Part shown: one piece after another, positions 26,210-35,456 of the stretch
Layout: each line of letters starts with the position of its first letter
How positions within the stretch are numbered: position 1 is the first letter of the stretch
Notes under the pieces: generated by a model
What the model was told of the DNA's origin: nothing
What the model saw: the letters and a program-made list of their open reading frames with translations, nothing else
Database searches by the model: none
DNA from: Flavobacterium psychrophilum
GTDB lineage: Bacteria > Bacteroidota > Bacteroidia > Flavobacteriales > Flavobacteriaceae
Direction of reading: 5' to 3'
DNA: 64,000 nucleotides
Assembly: GCA_945860385.1 (NCBI GenBank)
Contig: CAMAQD010000013.1
Location: 47,153 to 111,152, forward strand
Program-made: the position numbers and the translations under genes

Positions 26210-27874
26210 TTATTTGTACAATTTCTTATAATATTCATCAACCATTCTGCCAGATTCAAAATAGGGAGCTACCTGATTCATACTCGTTTCGACTAAATCC
26301 CACCATTTTTTTGGCGTGTCATAATACAACGGAAGCACTTCGTTTTCCAACATTTCGAGAAGATTTTCTAAATCCATTTCGTCTTGTTGATGTGTGGTCA
26401 AATTATGATCGACAATCGGCAATACGAAAGAATTCTGGGTTTTGTTCAAATCTTTGAATTCACGAACCCATCCATCATTTGTCGAAAAGTTAACAGCTCC
26501 ATTCATTGCAGCGGTCATTCCCGAAGTTCCTGAAGCTTCTCTGGTAACTCTTGGATTATTCAGCCAAACATCGGCGCCTTCTTTCAACTGTCGCGATAAT
26601 TTCAATTCGTGTCCTGTAAGAACCGCTATATTTTTGATGTTTTTACTAATATGCGTAAGGTTATCAAAATTATGTATTGCTCCATAATCCATTGGATACG
26701 GTTTTCCTGCAAAAATGATTTGTACCGGTTTCTCGGTGTTGGACAATAACTTGATAAAACGATCGTAATCTCTGGTGATTAAATCGGGACGTTTATAATC
26801 GGCAAATCGCCTTGCCCAAATAATGGTTAGAATATTGGGATCAAACAATTTTCCGGTTTGGTCAGCGACAACGTCAAAAAGCTTTGCTTTTAATCTCGTT
26901 TTTCTTTTGATTAAAGCTGCTCTATCTTTATTTTGGAAAGCTTCATCAAGCCAAGGGTCAGCCCAGTATTTCTTGTTTTGAGCATTGGTAATATGAATAA
27001 TGGGGCAAATTCCGTGATGCCCTTTCCACATATCTCGGGAAACTTCTCCGTGCAGTTTTGAAACACCATTGGCAATGTGACTCATTCGAAGTCCAACCAA
27101 AGTATGATTGAAAGTGTCATCCCAGATTCCGGTAATTTCACGCACTTTGTTCAATGGAATGCCATCAAAGAAACTCAACGATTCCAATAGGTGAATGTTG
27201 TGTTTTTCGTTTCCGGCTTCTTCAGGTGTATGGGTTGTAAAAACCATTTTCTCTCGGATGGCTTCCACACTTTTGAATTTATTGTACAAATGAAAAACAC
27301 AAGAAAGAGCGTGTGCTTCGTTCAAGTGATACACATCTGGTTCGTAATCTAATGCGTCTAATAATTTTGCACCACCAAGTCCTAAAACCATCGTTTGCGC
27401 AATTTTTGCCATCGGATCCGAATCATACAAACGGAAAGTGGTTGATTTTGCCAAATAATCATTTTCGGGCAAATCAGTTGAAAGGAAAAACATGGGAACG
27501 GTGCCAAAAGTCTTTGGATTCAAATAATAAGCCGTTACCCAAACATCGGCATTATTTATTTTTATGGTAAATTTCAAATTCGTTTCTTCCAAGAAATGAT
27601 ATATTTTTTCTTGAAATTGAACACCCATAGATAGATCTTCTTTTTTAAATTGGTCGTAATATCCTTTTTTCCATAAAATTCCAATTCCAACGACATTTTG
27701 TTTTAAATCGTAGGCACTTCTCATATGAGAACCCGCTAAAAAACCTAATCCTCCAGAATATATTTTCAGGGATTGGTCTATGGCGAATTCCATAGAAAAA
27801 TATACGGCAGATTTTTTGTATTTTGGATTAAAAGCGTAGGGATGTTTATATTTTTCAGGGAGTATTTTGCTCAT
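26210..27874 (-). CDS. Alpha-glucan phosphorylase homologue (GT35), atypical active site
   Basis: A 554-residue protein of the short alpha-glucan phosphorylase group, which releases glucose-1-phosphate from glycogen-like glucans using pyridoxal phosphate. Recognisable blocks are SMEFAIDQSL, YSGGLGFLAGSH, HLNEAHAL (183-190), TTHTPEEAG and RRFADYKRPDL (355-365). The PLP-binding block reads EASGTSGMT (446-454): the position after Met, which is the Schiff-base Lys in characterised phosphorylases, is Thr454 (codon ACC). It may therefore not bind PLP covalently. No glycogen synthase or branching gene is adjacent. Family call is secure, activity is not. Confidence 0.88.
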   Translation of the reverse strand: MSKILPEKYKHPYAFNPKYKKSAVYFSMEFAIDQSLKIYSGGLGFLAGSHMRSAYDLKQNVVGIGILWKKGYYDQFKKEDLSMGVQFQEKIYHFLEETNLKFTIKINNADVWVTAYYLNPKTFGTVPMFFLSTDLPENDYLAKSTTFRLYDSDPMAKIAQTMVLGLGGAKLLDALDYEPDVYHLNEAHALSCVFHLYNKFKSVEAIREKMVFTTHTPEEAGNEKHNIHLLESLSFFDGIPLNKVREITGIWDDTFNHTLVGLRMSHIANGVSKLHGEVSRDMWKGHHGICPIIHITNAQNKKYWADPWLDEAFQNKDRAALIKRKTRLKAKLFDVVADQTGKLFDPNILTIIWARRFADYKRPDLITRDYDRFIKLLSNTEKPVQIIFAGKPYPMDYGAIHNFDNLTHISKNIKNIAVLTGHELKLSRQLKEGADVWLNNPRVTREASGTSGMTAAMNGAVNFSTNDGWVREFKDLNKTQNSFVLPIVDHNLTTHQQDEMDLENLLEMLENEVLPLYYDTPKKWWDLVETSMNQVAPYFESGRMVDEYYKKLYK

Positions 27875-27906
27875 TGTAAATGTTTTTATTTAATTAATTG
27901 TTTTCA

Positions 27907-27939
27907 CAAACTTAAGATATTTATATAAAAGGAATACAA
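27907..27939 (-). promoter_or_regulatory. Promoter of the phosphorylase-homologue gene
   Basis: Minus-strand TTG (27939-27937), 22 nt, TAAGTTTG (27914-27907). Predicted start near 27900, about 26 nt before the ATG. Confidence 0.55.
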
Positions 27940-28026
27940 TAAAAAACTAAAATTCAGCCCAAATAAGTGAATTTTACACCATAAATTTTACTACCACGTT
28001 ATAGTTATTCTGGCTTAAAAAGGAAA

Positions 28027-28055
28027 ACCCTACAAGACTTTAAAATCTGTAGGGC
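28027..28055 (-). terminator. Terminator downstream of prfB
   Basis: Minus-strand hairpin built on GCCCTACA ... TGTAGGG with a 13-14 nt interior, followed by TTTTCCTTTTT, about 60 bp after the prfB stop. Confidence 0.6.
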
Positions 28056-28082
28056 TTAATTTATTTCTTCTCTAAAATCTGC

Positions 28083-28100
28083 TCCCGATAGCTATCGGGA
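28083..28100. repeat. 18-bp perfect palindrome (dispersed-repeat type)
   Basis: TCCCGATAGCTATCGGGA lies 15 bp beyond the prfB stop codon. It is self-complementary throughout. From memory this palindrome recurs between genes in Flavobacterium genomes; only one full copy is present here. Confidence 0.7.
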
Positions 28101-28114
28101 CTGCAACCTGATGA

Positions 28115-29213
28115 CTAATCTTCCTCTCGCTGTCCCATCATCATCAAGAATGCTTTCAGAAACTCATCAATTTCGCCGTTCATCACGCCATCAACATCGC
28201 TGGTTTCATAACCGGTACGAACGTCTTTGACTAATTTATAAGGCTGCATCACATAATTTCTAATTTGTGAACCCCATTCGATTTTCATCTTACCAGCTTC
28301 AATATCAGAGCGCTGTTCTTGTTGTTTTTTCAATTCAATCTCATACAATTGCGATTTCAGCATTTGCATCGCACGGTTTCTGTTGTCGTGCTGCGAACGC
28401 GTTTCTGAACATTGAATCTGGATTCCCGAAGGTTTGTGGACCAACTGAACTTTGGTTTCCACTTTATTCACGTTTTGTCCACCTGCACCACTCGAACGAG
28501 CCGTCGTGATTACAATATCGGCGGGATTAATTTCAATTTCAATCGTATCATCAACTAGCGGATATACATAAACCGATGCAAAAGAGGTGTGACGCTTGGC
28601 ATTGCTGTCAAAAGGAGAAATTCGCACCAATCGATGCACTCCGTTTTCACCTTTCAAATAGCCAAAAGCATAATCACCTTCAATCTCCAAGGTTACTGTT
28701 TTTATGCCAGCTGCATCACCTTCTTGATAATTTAATTCCCGTAATTTGTAGCCTGATTTTTCGGCCCACATCATATACATTCGCATCAGCATCGAAGCCC
28801 AATCGCAACTTTCTGTTCCACCGGCACCAGCTGTAATTTGTAGCACCGCACTCAAACTATCGCCTTCATCGGATAACATATTTTTGAATTCGATAGCTTC
28901 AATATGATGTTCGGTAACGTTGTATTGCTCGTCCAATTCTTCCACAGAAAATTCTCCTTCTTTGTAGAATTCATAGGCTAGTTGCAGCTCATCGGTCATT
29001 TCGACTGCTTTGTTGTAATCTTCAATCCATTTTTTCTTGGAACGAAGCGTTTTCACATAAGCTTCTGCTTCTTTTGGATTGTTCCAAAAATCTGGAGCCA
29101 AGGTTTTTTCCTCTTCGTTGGTAATCTCGATTAGCTTGGCATCAACGTCAAAGATACCTCCTCAACGCACCAAGGCGCTCCACAATACCTTTTATTTGTT
29201 CGGTAGTTGTCAT
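28115..29213 (-). CDS. prfB: Peptide chain release factor 2, programmed +1 frameshift
   Basis: RF2 releases polypeptides at UGA and UAA. The gene begins at ATG 29213; codon 22 is an in-frame UGA (29150-29148), preceded by AGGAGG-UAU-CUU. Slipping one base at CUU-U gives GAC and continues for 344 codons, 365 residues in all, the normal RF2 size. The downstream frame contains the GGQ motif ([15 protein letters not shown]) and the stop-codon-recognition domain. The frame is open from Met29101, but that start would lose the N-terminal domain, so it is rejected. The layout is the classic autoregulatory frameshift. Confidence 0.95.
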
Positions 29214-29244
29214 AAATTAATGTAGTTTTGTACTGATTTTCTAG

Positions 29245-29330
29245 AGCTATTTCCTGCTTTCCGTTGCAATCTTTTATTTTTTTAAAAAAAAATAAAAGGA
29301 TTTTCACTTCAATCAGGGCTAGGGCTATCC
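29245..29330 (-). ncRNA. Structured element, flavo-1-like, copy A
   Basis: Read on the minus strand: a conserved 5' block GCCCTAGCCCTGAT (29325-29312), about 12 nt, a 13-bp A/U hairpin (29298-29271), then a conserved 3' block containing AGCAGGA (29258-29252) and AGCT. CCTG pairs with CAGG and AGC with GCT to close an outer stem. The same flanks surround an unrelated hairpin sequence at 63504-63583. It resembles the flavo-1 RNA motif of Bacteroidota as I remember it. It ends 31 nt upstream of the prfB ATG. Strand is inferred. Confidence 0.6.
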
Positions 29331-29376
29331 GTAAATCAAGAAATTAAAGTGCGAAAATAAACTATCTAAAGAATAT

Positions 29377-30402
29377 ATGGAAATTAATTTAGTAAGCGAT
29401 ACCGTTACCAAACCTACGCAGGAAATGTTGCGCGCAATGTTTAAAGCCGAAGTCGGCGACGATGTCTACAAACAAGATCCAACCGTCATCGAATTAGAAG
29501 CCAAAGTCGCCGAAATGTTCGGTATGGAAGCCGCACTATTTTTTCCTTCGGGAACGATGGCCAATCAAACTGCCATTAAATTACACACCCAACCTGGTGA
29601 ACAATTAATAGCCGACAAATGGGCGCACGTTTATAATTATGAAGGCGGAGGAGCTTCCTTCAACAGTGGGGTTTCCTGCTGTTTGTTAAACGGAAATCGC
29701 GGAATGATTACTGCCGAGCAAGTTGCCGGCTCCATTAATGATCCTGAATTTTATCACAGTCCTTTAACAAGTTTGGTTTGTGTCGAAAACACGACCAACA
29801 AAGGCGGTGGTGCTTGTTATGATTTTGAAGAATTTAAGAGAATAAGAAAGGTTTGCGATGTTAATAATCTAAAATTTCATTTGGACGGCGCAAGGATTTG
29901 GAATGCTTTGGTTGCCAACAATGACAATCCAAAAGCCTACGGAAAAGTATTTCACACCATTTCTGTTTGCTTGTCCAAAGGTTTGGGAGCGCCAATTGGT
30001 TCCCTTCTTTTATCCGACAAGGCGACCATTCACAGAGCCCTGAGAGTCAGAAAAATTTTGGGTGGTGGTATGCGACAAGTAGGTTATTTGGCTGCAGCTG
30101 GAATTTATGCTTTAGACAACCATATCGAAAGATTGGCCGACGACCACAGACGCGCCAAGGAAATTGGAGCTGTTTTAGAAAAACGAAATTGGGTTGCAAA
30201 AGTAGAACCGGTAGAAACAAATATCTTGATTTTCTCGCTTCAACCGCAGATGAATGAAGCCGTTTTGATGGAAAAATTAAAACAAAAAGGAATTTCAATA
30301 AGTTCTATGGGACACGGAAAATTGCGAGTTGTAACACATCTTGATTATCGTGAAGTGATGCATACTTATGTATTGGAAACCTTGGAGAAGTTGGTTATTT
30401 AG
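29377..30402 (+). CDS. Low-specificity threonine aldolase-like PLP enzyme (GntG family)
   Basis: A 341-residue fold-type I PLP enzyme of the beta-eliminating/threonine aldolase group, cleaving threonine or allo-threonine to glycine and acetaldehyde. Signatures: NLVSDTVTKPT at the start, GDDVYKQDPT, FFPSGTMANQTAI, HLDGARIWNA and the PLP lysine in CLSKGLGAPIGS. Length is normal. It is divergent from prfB across a 163-bp gap holding the flavo-1-like element. In some genomes GntG-like members act on hydroxy-amino acids other than threonine, so specificity is open. Confidence 0.92.
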   Translation: MEINLVSDTVTKPTQEMLRAMFKAEVGDDVYKQDPTVIELEAKVAEMFGMEAALFFPSGTMANQTAIKLHTQPGEQLIADKWAHVYNYEGGGASFNSGVSCCLLNGNRGMITAEQVAGSINDPEFYHSPLTSLVCVENTTNKGGGACYDFEEFKRIRKVCDVNNLKFHLDGARIWNALVANNDNPKAYGKVFHTISVCLSKGLGAPIGSLLLSDKATIHRALRVRKILGGGMRQVGYLAAAGIYALDNHIERLADDHRRAKEIGAVLEKRNWVAKVEPVETNILIFSLQPQMNEAVLMEKLKQKGISISSMGHGKLRVVTHLDYREVMHTYVLETLEKLVI

Positions 30403-30457
30403 TTTGAAATTTAAGGTTTAAAGTTTTGATTATTATCGCTACTTTAAACCTTGAATT

Positions 30458-30868
30458 TTATTTTTTCATTTCTTCCAACATTGCAATAATTTTGTCCAAT
30501 TTTTCTACTTCAAGTCTATTTAACATTATAGTTAAAGCTTCAATTTCTTGTTTTGCATCAATGTTTGTTTGATAATCTGCTTGTGCTTGCAATCTATCTC
30601 TTTCACTTTGTCTGTTTTGGGACATCATTATAATTGGCGCGGCATAAGCAGCCTGTGTCGAAAAAAGAAGATTGAGCAGGATAAAAGGATAAACATCCCA
30701 ATGATAGAAAAACCCAACAACATTTAATCCCATCCAAAGGATTACTAAAATGGTTTGAAGGATAATGAATTTCCAAGAACCCATTCCTTTCGCTACAGAA
30801 TCGGCTAGACGACTTCCGAAGCTCAATGTTTCAATGTGTTTTTCGTGCCAGTTTTTGTGATTTATCAT
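30458..30868 (-). CDS. DUF1003 membrane protein
   Basis: A 136-residue protein with two membrane spans (about 33-80) in the DUF1003 pattern: an N-terminal SFGSRLADSVAKGMGSW helix, spans separated by a short loop, then the cytoplasmic AAPIIMMSQNRQSERDR motif and a coiled-coil-like tail (about 95-136). The family is widespread and of unknown function. It lies 27 bp downstream of ybaB on the same strand and may be read through from it. Confidence 0.9.
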   Translation of the reverse strand: MINHKNWHEKHIETLSFGSRLADSVAKGMGSWKFIILQTILVILWMGLNVVGFFYHWDVYPFILLNLLFSTQAAYAAPIIMMSQNRQSERDRLQAQADYQTNIDAKQEIEALTIMLNRLEVEKLDKIIAMLEEMKK

Positions 30869-30895
30869 TGAATCCGATTTTTGGTTTAATTTGTA

Positions 30896-31216
30896 TTATT
30901 TAAACATCTCGTCCATTCCCGGAATCATTGGCATATCGACTTTAGCGACAGCGTCTAATTCGGCTTGGTTTACTTTTGCGGCTTTTTCAATAGCTTTGTT
31001 TAAAGTCACGATCAAATAATCTTCCAGTTGCTCTTTGTCTTCTAATAATGAGTTGTCTATAGCGATGGATTTCAGCTTTCCATTAGCGGTAAAAGTCACT
31101 TTCAATGCACCGTCATTGCTTTGTTCGTCGATTAAAACCGAGTCCAAACGTAATTTTGTTTCTTCTATTTTTCGTTGGGTTTCTTTTAATTTACCCATCA
31201 TTCCCATTAAATCCAT
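30896..31216 (-). CDS. YbaB/EbfC-type nucleoid-associated protein
   Basis: A 106-residue DNA-binding dimer subunit. It begins with the family's [13 protein letters not shown] helix, has a central beta-sheet ([18 protein letters not shown]) and a C-terminal helix, ending [11 protein letters not shown], close to the PGM motif common in the family. Members bind DNA broadly and are often linked to recombination genes (recR, dnaX), neither of which is here. A good promoter lies 28-58 bases upstream. Confidence 0.93.
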   Translation of the reverse strand: MDLMGMMGKLKETQRKIEETKLRLDSVLIDEQSNDGALKVTFTANGKLKSIAIDNSLLEDKEQLEDYLIVTLNKAIEKAAKVNQAELDAVAKVDMPMIPGMDEMFK

Positions 31217-31243
31217 TTTTGTGATTTTTTAATTATAGTGTTG

Positions 31244-31274
31244 CAAAATTACTCTTTTGCGTGCTGATATTCAA
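31244..31274 (-). promoter_or_regulatory. Promoter of ybaB
   Basis: Minus-strand TTG (31274-31272), 20 nt, TAATTTTG (31251-31244). Start near 31237, leader about 20 nt. Confidence 0.6.
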
Positions 31275-31361
31275 TTTAATTTTTTAACTATAATTAGATT
31301 CATTCTAAGGTCACTTTGTGTTATTTTTGCAGAACAGTTTATGAAATTTTAAGTTCAAAAT

Positions 31362-33422
31362 ATGCCAAAAGAAGTAAAACCGCCCGTCGCCAAAATAATC
31401 CCAAAAACTTTGGAAAAGTTCGGTGAAGAGAGAATTGATAATTACTTTTGGTTGAACGACCGCGAAAATCCGGAAGTTATTGATTATCTGAACAAAGAGA
31501 ATGCCTATTACAAGAAAATGACTGCCCATACGAATACTTTCCAGAAGGAATTGTTCGAAGAAATGAAAAGCAGAATCAAGGAAGATGATGAGTCAGTTCC
31601 GTATTTGTACAATGGCTATTACTACATTACCCGTTTTGAAACCGGGAAAAATTATCCTATTTATTCCAGAAAAAAAGAAAGCCTTTCGGCCAAAGAGGAA
31701 ATTTTATTCGATTGTAATAAAATGGCAAAAGGACATTCTTATTTTCAATTAGGAGGTTTGAGCATCAGTCCGGACAATAAGTTGGCCGTTTTTAGTATTG
31801 ACATCGTTGGAAGAAGAATCTACGACATTCAGGTTAAAAATTTGGAAACCAGCAAAATCCTTTCTGATAAAATAGAAAAAGTGTCGGGAAGCGCCGTTTG
31901 GGCTAATGATAACAAGACTATTTTTTATTCCAGTCAGGACGAAGTTACCTTGCGTTCCGACAAAATTTTTAAACATAAATTAGGAGCAAAACAAGCTGAT
32001 GATGTTTTGGTTTATTTTGAAAAAGACGAAACTTACAATGTTGAGGTAGCCAAATCCAAGTCCAGAAAATACCTGGCAATCGAATCTGGAAGTACCTTAA
32101 CCACAGAATATAGAATATTAGAAGCCAACAATCCCGATGGTGAATTCAGGATTTTCCAGAAACGTGTTCGAGGTCTGGAATACAGCATCAATCATTATGG
32201 AGACAGTTTTTACATAATGACAAATGCTGATGAGGCTACGAATTTCAAGTTGATGAAAACATTGGAAACAGCCACTTCTAAAGAGAATTGGACAGAAGTT
32301 GTTGCGCATCGTGAGGAAGTTTTGTTAGAAGATATCGAAATTTTTAAAGATTTTCTAGTGGTTGAAGAACGCACTAATGGTTTGAATAAAATCAGGATTA
32401 TGCCGTGGAGTGGGGAAGGGGAATATTATTTGCCTTTCGAAAGCGAAACGTATACCGCTTACACAGGAACCAACGTGGATTTCGATACCGATATTTTGCG
32501 TTATTCTTACCAATCGATGACGACGCCTTCTTCGGTGATTGATTTCAATATGAAAACAAAAACTAAGGAAATCAAGAAAGAACAACAAGTTCTGGGCGGG
32601 AAATTCGACAAAGATAATTACACCGAAGAACGAATTTGGGCCACTGCAAAAGACGGAACTAAGATTCCAATTTCGATGGTTTATAGAAAAGGTCTTAACA
32701 AAGACGGTAAGAATCCTTTGCTTTTGTATGCTTATGGTTCTTATGGACATTCGATGGATGCCACTTTTTCTTCAACAAGATTATCACTATTAGATCGAGG
32801 ATTTATATTTGCCATAGCACACATTCGCGGAGGCGAAGATTTGGGAAGACAATGGTATGAAGATGGCAAATTGTTGAAAAAGAAAAATACGTTTACCGAT
32901 TTTATAGATTGTTCCAAATTTGTAATCGAGCAAAAATACACGTCGCCTGAACATTTATATGCCGAAGGAGGTTCTGCCGGAGGGTTATTGATGGGAGCAA
33001 TCGTGAATTTGGCACCTGAATTATACCACGGAATCATTGCGCAAGTTCCTTTCGTGGACTTAATCACGACGATGTTGGATGAAAGCATTCCTCTTACCAC
33101 TGGAGAATATGATGAATGGGGAAATCCAAATATTAAAAAATATTATAAATATATGGCATCCTATTCGCCTTATGATAATGTGAAAAAGCAAAGTTATCCT
33201 AATATGTATGTTTCTACGGGTTTGCACGATTCTCAGGTACAATACTGGGAACCAGCTAAATGGGTAGCTAAATTGAGAAATTTAAAAACAAATAATTCAG
33301 TTTTATTTTTAGATACAAATATGAAAGCTGGTCACGGAGGTGCTTCGGGAAGGTTTGAAGCCATTAAAGAATTGGCCAAAGAATACAGTTTTTTATTAGA
33401 TTTAGAGAAAATTGAAAAGTAA
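31362..33422 (+). CDS. Prolyl oligopeptidase family (oligopeptidase B-like) S9 peptidase
   Basis: A 686-residue serine peptidase. An N-terminal seven-bladed propeller (about 70-400) gates a C-terminal alpha/beta-hydrolase domain with the nucleophile motif EGGSAGGLLMG, the Asp region and the catalytic His in AGHGGASGRF. The sequence NPLLLYAYGSYGHSMDATFS and the absence of a signal peptide fit cytoplasmic oligopeptidase B, which cuts after basic residues. Length is typical. A -7 box TATTTTTG (31322-31329) lies upstream but without a clear TTG partner. Confidence 0.92.
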   Translation: MPKEVKPPVAKIIPKTLEKFGEERIDNYFWLNDRENPEVIDYLNKENAYYKKMTAHTNTFQKELFEEMKSRIKEDDESVPYLYNGYYYITRFETGKNYPIYSRKKESLSAKEEILFDCNKMAKGHSYFQLGGLSISPDNKLAVFSIDIVGRRIYDIQVKNLETSKILSDKIEKVSGSAVWANDNKTIFYSSQDEVTLRSDKIFKHKLGAKQADDVLVYFEKDETYNVEVAKSKSRKYLAIESGSTLTTEYRILEANNPDGEFRIFQKRVRGLEYSINHYGDSFYIMTNADEATNFKLMKTLETATSKENWTEVVAHREEVLLEDIEIFKDFLVVEERTNGLNKIRIMPWSGEGEYYLPFESETYTAYTGTNVDFDTDILRYSYQSMTTPSSVIDFNMKTKTKEIKKEQQVLGGKFDKDNYTEERIWATAKDGTKIPISMVYRKGLNKDGKNPLLLYAYGSYGHSMDATFSSTRLSLLDRGFIFAIAHIRGGEDLGRQWYEDGKLLKKKNTFTDFIDCSKFVIEQKYTSPEHLYAEGGSAGGLLMGAIVNLAPELYHGIIAQVPFVDLITTMLDESIPLTTGEYDEWGNPNIKKYYKYMASYSPYDNVKKQSYPNMYVSTGLHDSQVQYWEPAKWVAKLRNLKTNNSVLFLDTNMKAGHGGASGRFEAIKELAKEYSFLLDLEKIEK

Positions 33423-33445
33423 TTAGAATATTTTTGTTAAATTTG
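33412..33445 (+). promoter_or_regulatory. Promoter of the cysteine-synthase-like gene
   Basis: TTG (33412-33414), 23 nt, TAAATTTG (33438-33445). It starts inside the end of the peptidase gene. Predicted start near 33452 supports the ATG at 33495 rather than a TTG at 33459. Confidence 0.5.
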
Positions 33446-33494
33446 CAGGGATTTAAGGTTGAATAAAAAAGAGTCCTTGATTAACTATTTTTTT

Positions 33495-34535
33495 ATGAAA
33501 GAAGAAATTAATGCTTATAGTAATGTTTTAGAATTAATAGGCAACACTCCGCTCATTAAATTAAATAAAGTTACCGAACAATTAGAAGGGAACTTTTACG
33601 CTAAAGTAGAAGCTTTTAATCCCGGTCATTCCACTAAAGATAGAATTGCTTTATTTATTATCGAAGAAGCCGAAAAAAGAGGGATTCTAAATCCGGGCGA
33701 TACAATAATCGAAACTACCTCAGGAAACACGGGTTTTAGTTTAGCATTGGTAAGTATTATTAAGGGTTATAATTGCATCTTGGCAGTAACTTCCAAATCT
33801 TCAAAGGATAAAATAGATATGTTGCGAGCATTAGGAGCAAAAGTTTATGTTTGCCCTGCGCACGTTTCTGCTGATGACGAGCGGTCTTATTACAATGTTG
33901 CCAAACGTCTGCATGAAGAAACTAAAGGTTCTGTTTATATCAATCAGTATTTCAATCAACTCAATGTTGATGCCCATTACAAATCTACTGGACCCGAAAT
34001 TTGGGGTCAAACCAATGGTAAGATTACCCATCTTATTGCTTGTAGTGGAACAGGAGGAACCATCTCTGGGACGGCGAAGTACCTGAAAGAACAAAATCCA
34101 AATATTAGAATTTTAGGCGTTGATGCTTTTGGTTCTGTTTTGAAAAAATACCACGAAACGAAAGAGTTCGATAACAGTGAAATCTATCCGTATAGAATTG
34201 AAGGTTTAGGAAAAAATTTGATTCCATCGGCTACAGACTTTGATATTATCGATAAGTTTATGAAAGTTACCGATGAAGAAAGCGCACATGCTACAAGAGA
34301 ATTAGCCAAAACCGAAGGCTTGTTTGTAGGATATACTTCAGGGGCAGTTCTTCAAGCGATTAAACAATATGCCGAAGAAGGCGAATTTGATAAAAATAGT
34401 AATGTAATTGCTATTTTCCCTGACCATGGTTCTCGTTATATGAGTAAAGTATTTAGTGATGACTGGATGAACGAGCAAGGTTTCTTTGATAGTATTAACG
34501 AAGAAGAAGCCCAAAAAATAGAATTTATTAAATAG
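33495..34535 (+). CDS. PLP-dependent cysteine synthase family protein
   Basis: A 346-residue fold-type II PLP enzyme. It has [10 protein letters not shown], the PLP lysine in HSTKDRIA, the phosphate-binding SGNTG motif and GTGGTISG. It is longer than CysK by about 40 residues and belongs to the cystathionine-beta-synthase/CysM-like group; the bulk substrate-loop TSGNTG is present. It may make cysteine from O-acetylserine or cystathionine. The start at ATG 33495 is chosen over TTG 33459 because of the upstream promoter. No partner genes are adjacent. Confidence 0.9.
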   Translation: MKEEINAYSNVLELIGNTPLIKLNKVTEQLEGNFYAKVEAFNPGHSTKDRIALFIIEEAEKRGILNPGDTIIETTSGNTGFSLALVSIIKGYNCILAVTSKSSKDKIDMLRALGAKVYVCPAHVSADDERSYYNVAKRLHEETKGSVYINQYFNQLNVDAHYKSTGPEIWGQTNGKITHLIACSGTGGTISGTAKYLKEQNPNIRILGVDAFGSVLKKYHETKEFDNSEIYPYRIEGLGKNLIPSATDFDIIDKFMKVTDEESAHATRELAKTEGLFVGYTSGAVLQAIKQYAEEGEFDKNSNVIAIFPDHGSRYMSKVFSDDWMNEQGFFDSINEEEAQKIEFIK

Positions 34536-34567
34536 GTACACGGTACTATAAAGTGTATCAAAATATT

Positions 34568-34602
34568 AAAAACTCCATTCTTTAAATCGAATGGAGTTTT
34601 TT
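34568..34602. terminator. Bidirectional terminator between the cysteine-synthase-like gene and yebC
   Basis: Perfect stem AAAAACTCCATTC / GAATGGAGTTTTT with an 8-nt loop, ending in T runs on either strand, between convergent genes. Confidence 0.9.
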
Positions 34603-34634
34603 AATGTTGTAATCTGAAATATGCAATCTAAAAT

Positions 34635-35345
34635 TTACTCTTCCATTGTATGATACACGTTCATCACGTCATCATCTTCCTCCAATTTTTCAATTAATTT
34701 TTCAACATCAGCCATCTCGGCTTCTGATAATTTTTTTGTGATTTGAGGAATTCGCTCAAAACCAGAAGAAAGAATTTCGATTTTTCGATTTTCTAATTCT
34801 TTTTGAATAGTTCCAAAACTACTAAAAGGAGCATAAATCAAGATTCCGTCTTCGTCTTCAAAAACTTCTTCGGCACCAAAGTCAATTAATTCTAATTCTA
34901 ATTCCTCAGGATCAATTTCGCCAGCTGGAATTCTGAAGTTGCACGTATGATCAAACATAAATTCAACTGAACCCTGAGTTCCCATAGTTCCGTTGCATTT
35001 ATTAAAATAGCTACGTACATTAGCTACCGTTCTATTATTATTATCAGTGGCTGTTTCCACTAGAATCGCAATTCCGTGTGGCGCATAACCTTCAAATAGT
35101 ACTTCTTTATAGTTGGCAGTATCTTTATCAGTTGCTTTTTTTATGGCGCGTTCCACGTTTTCTTTTGGCATATTCACTGCCTTTGAATTCTGGATTACCG
35201 CTCTTAATCTGGAGTTGGCGTCAGGATTTGGTCCACCTTCCTTTACTGCCATTACAATATCTTTTCCAATTCTGGTAAACGCTTTGGCCATTGCCGACCA
35301 ACGTTTCATTTTTCTTCCTTTTCGGAACTCAAACGCTCTTCCCAT
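34635..35345 (-). CDS. YebC/PmpR (TACO1-like) protein
   Basis: A 236-residue YebC family protein, with the diagnostic N-terminal MGRAFEFRKGRKMKRW and the three-domain layout: SNSRLRA-type and NMPKENVERAIKKA helices, then YEGYAPHG-like FEGYAPHGIAI, and an acidic C-terminal domain. Members act as transcription factors or, as shown for the mitochondrial TACO1 and recent bacterial work, help ribosomes translate difficult stretches such as polyproline. Either role is possible. It has its own promoter. Confidence 0.95.
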   Translation of the reverse strand: MGRAFEFRKGRKMKRWSAMAKAFTRIGKDIVMAVKEGGPNPDANSRLRAVIQNSKAVNMPKENVERAIKKATDKDTANYKEVLFEGYAPHGIAILVETATDNNNRTVANVRSYFNKCNGTMGTQGSVEFMFDHTCNFRIPAGEIDPEELELELIDFGAEEVFEDEDGILIYAPFSSFGTIQKELENRKIEILSSGFERIPQITKKLSEAEMADVEKLIEKLEEDDDVMNVYHTMEE

Positions 35346-35368
35346 TTCTAAATTTTATTTTTGAACTG

Positions 35369-35398
35369 CAAAAATACAGTTATTAGTTATTTTTTCAA
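35369..35398 (-). promoter_or_regulatory. Promoter of yebC
   Basis: Minus-strand TTG (35398-35396), 19 nt, TATTTTTG (35376-35369). Start near 35362, leader about 17 nt. Confidence 0.62.
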
Positions 35399-35456
35399 AT
35401 GTTTTTTTAAATCATTTGAATGTTGGTTTTTAGTTTCTAAAAGTTTGGTTAATCAA

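Noticed and set aside
28115..29101. prfB starting at Met29101 without a frameshift
   Set aside because: It would lack the N-terminal domain; the upstream frame with AGGAGG-UAU-CUU-UGA gives the standard 365-residue RF2.
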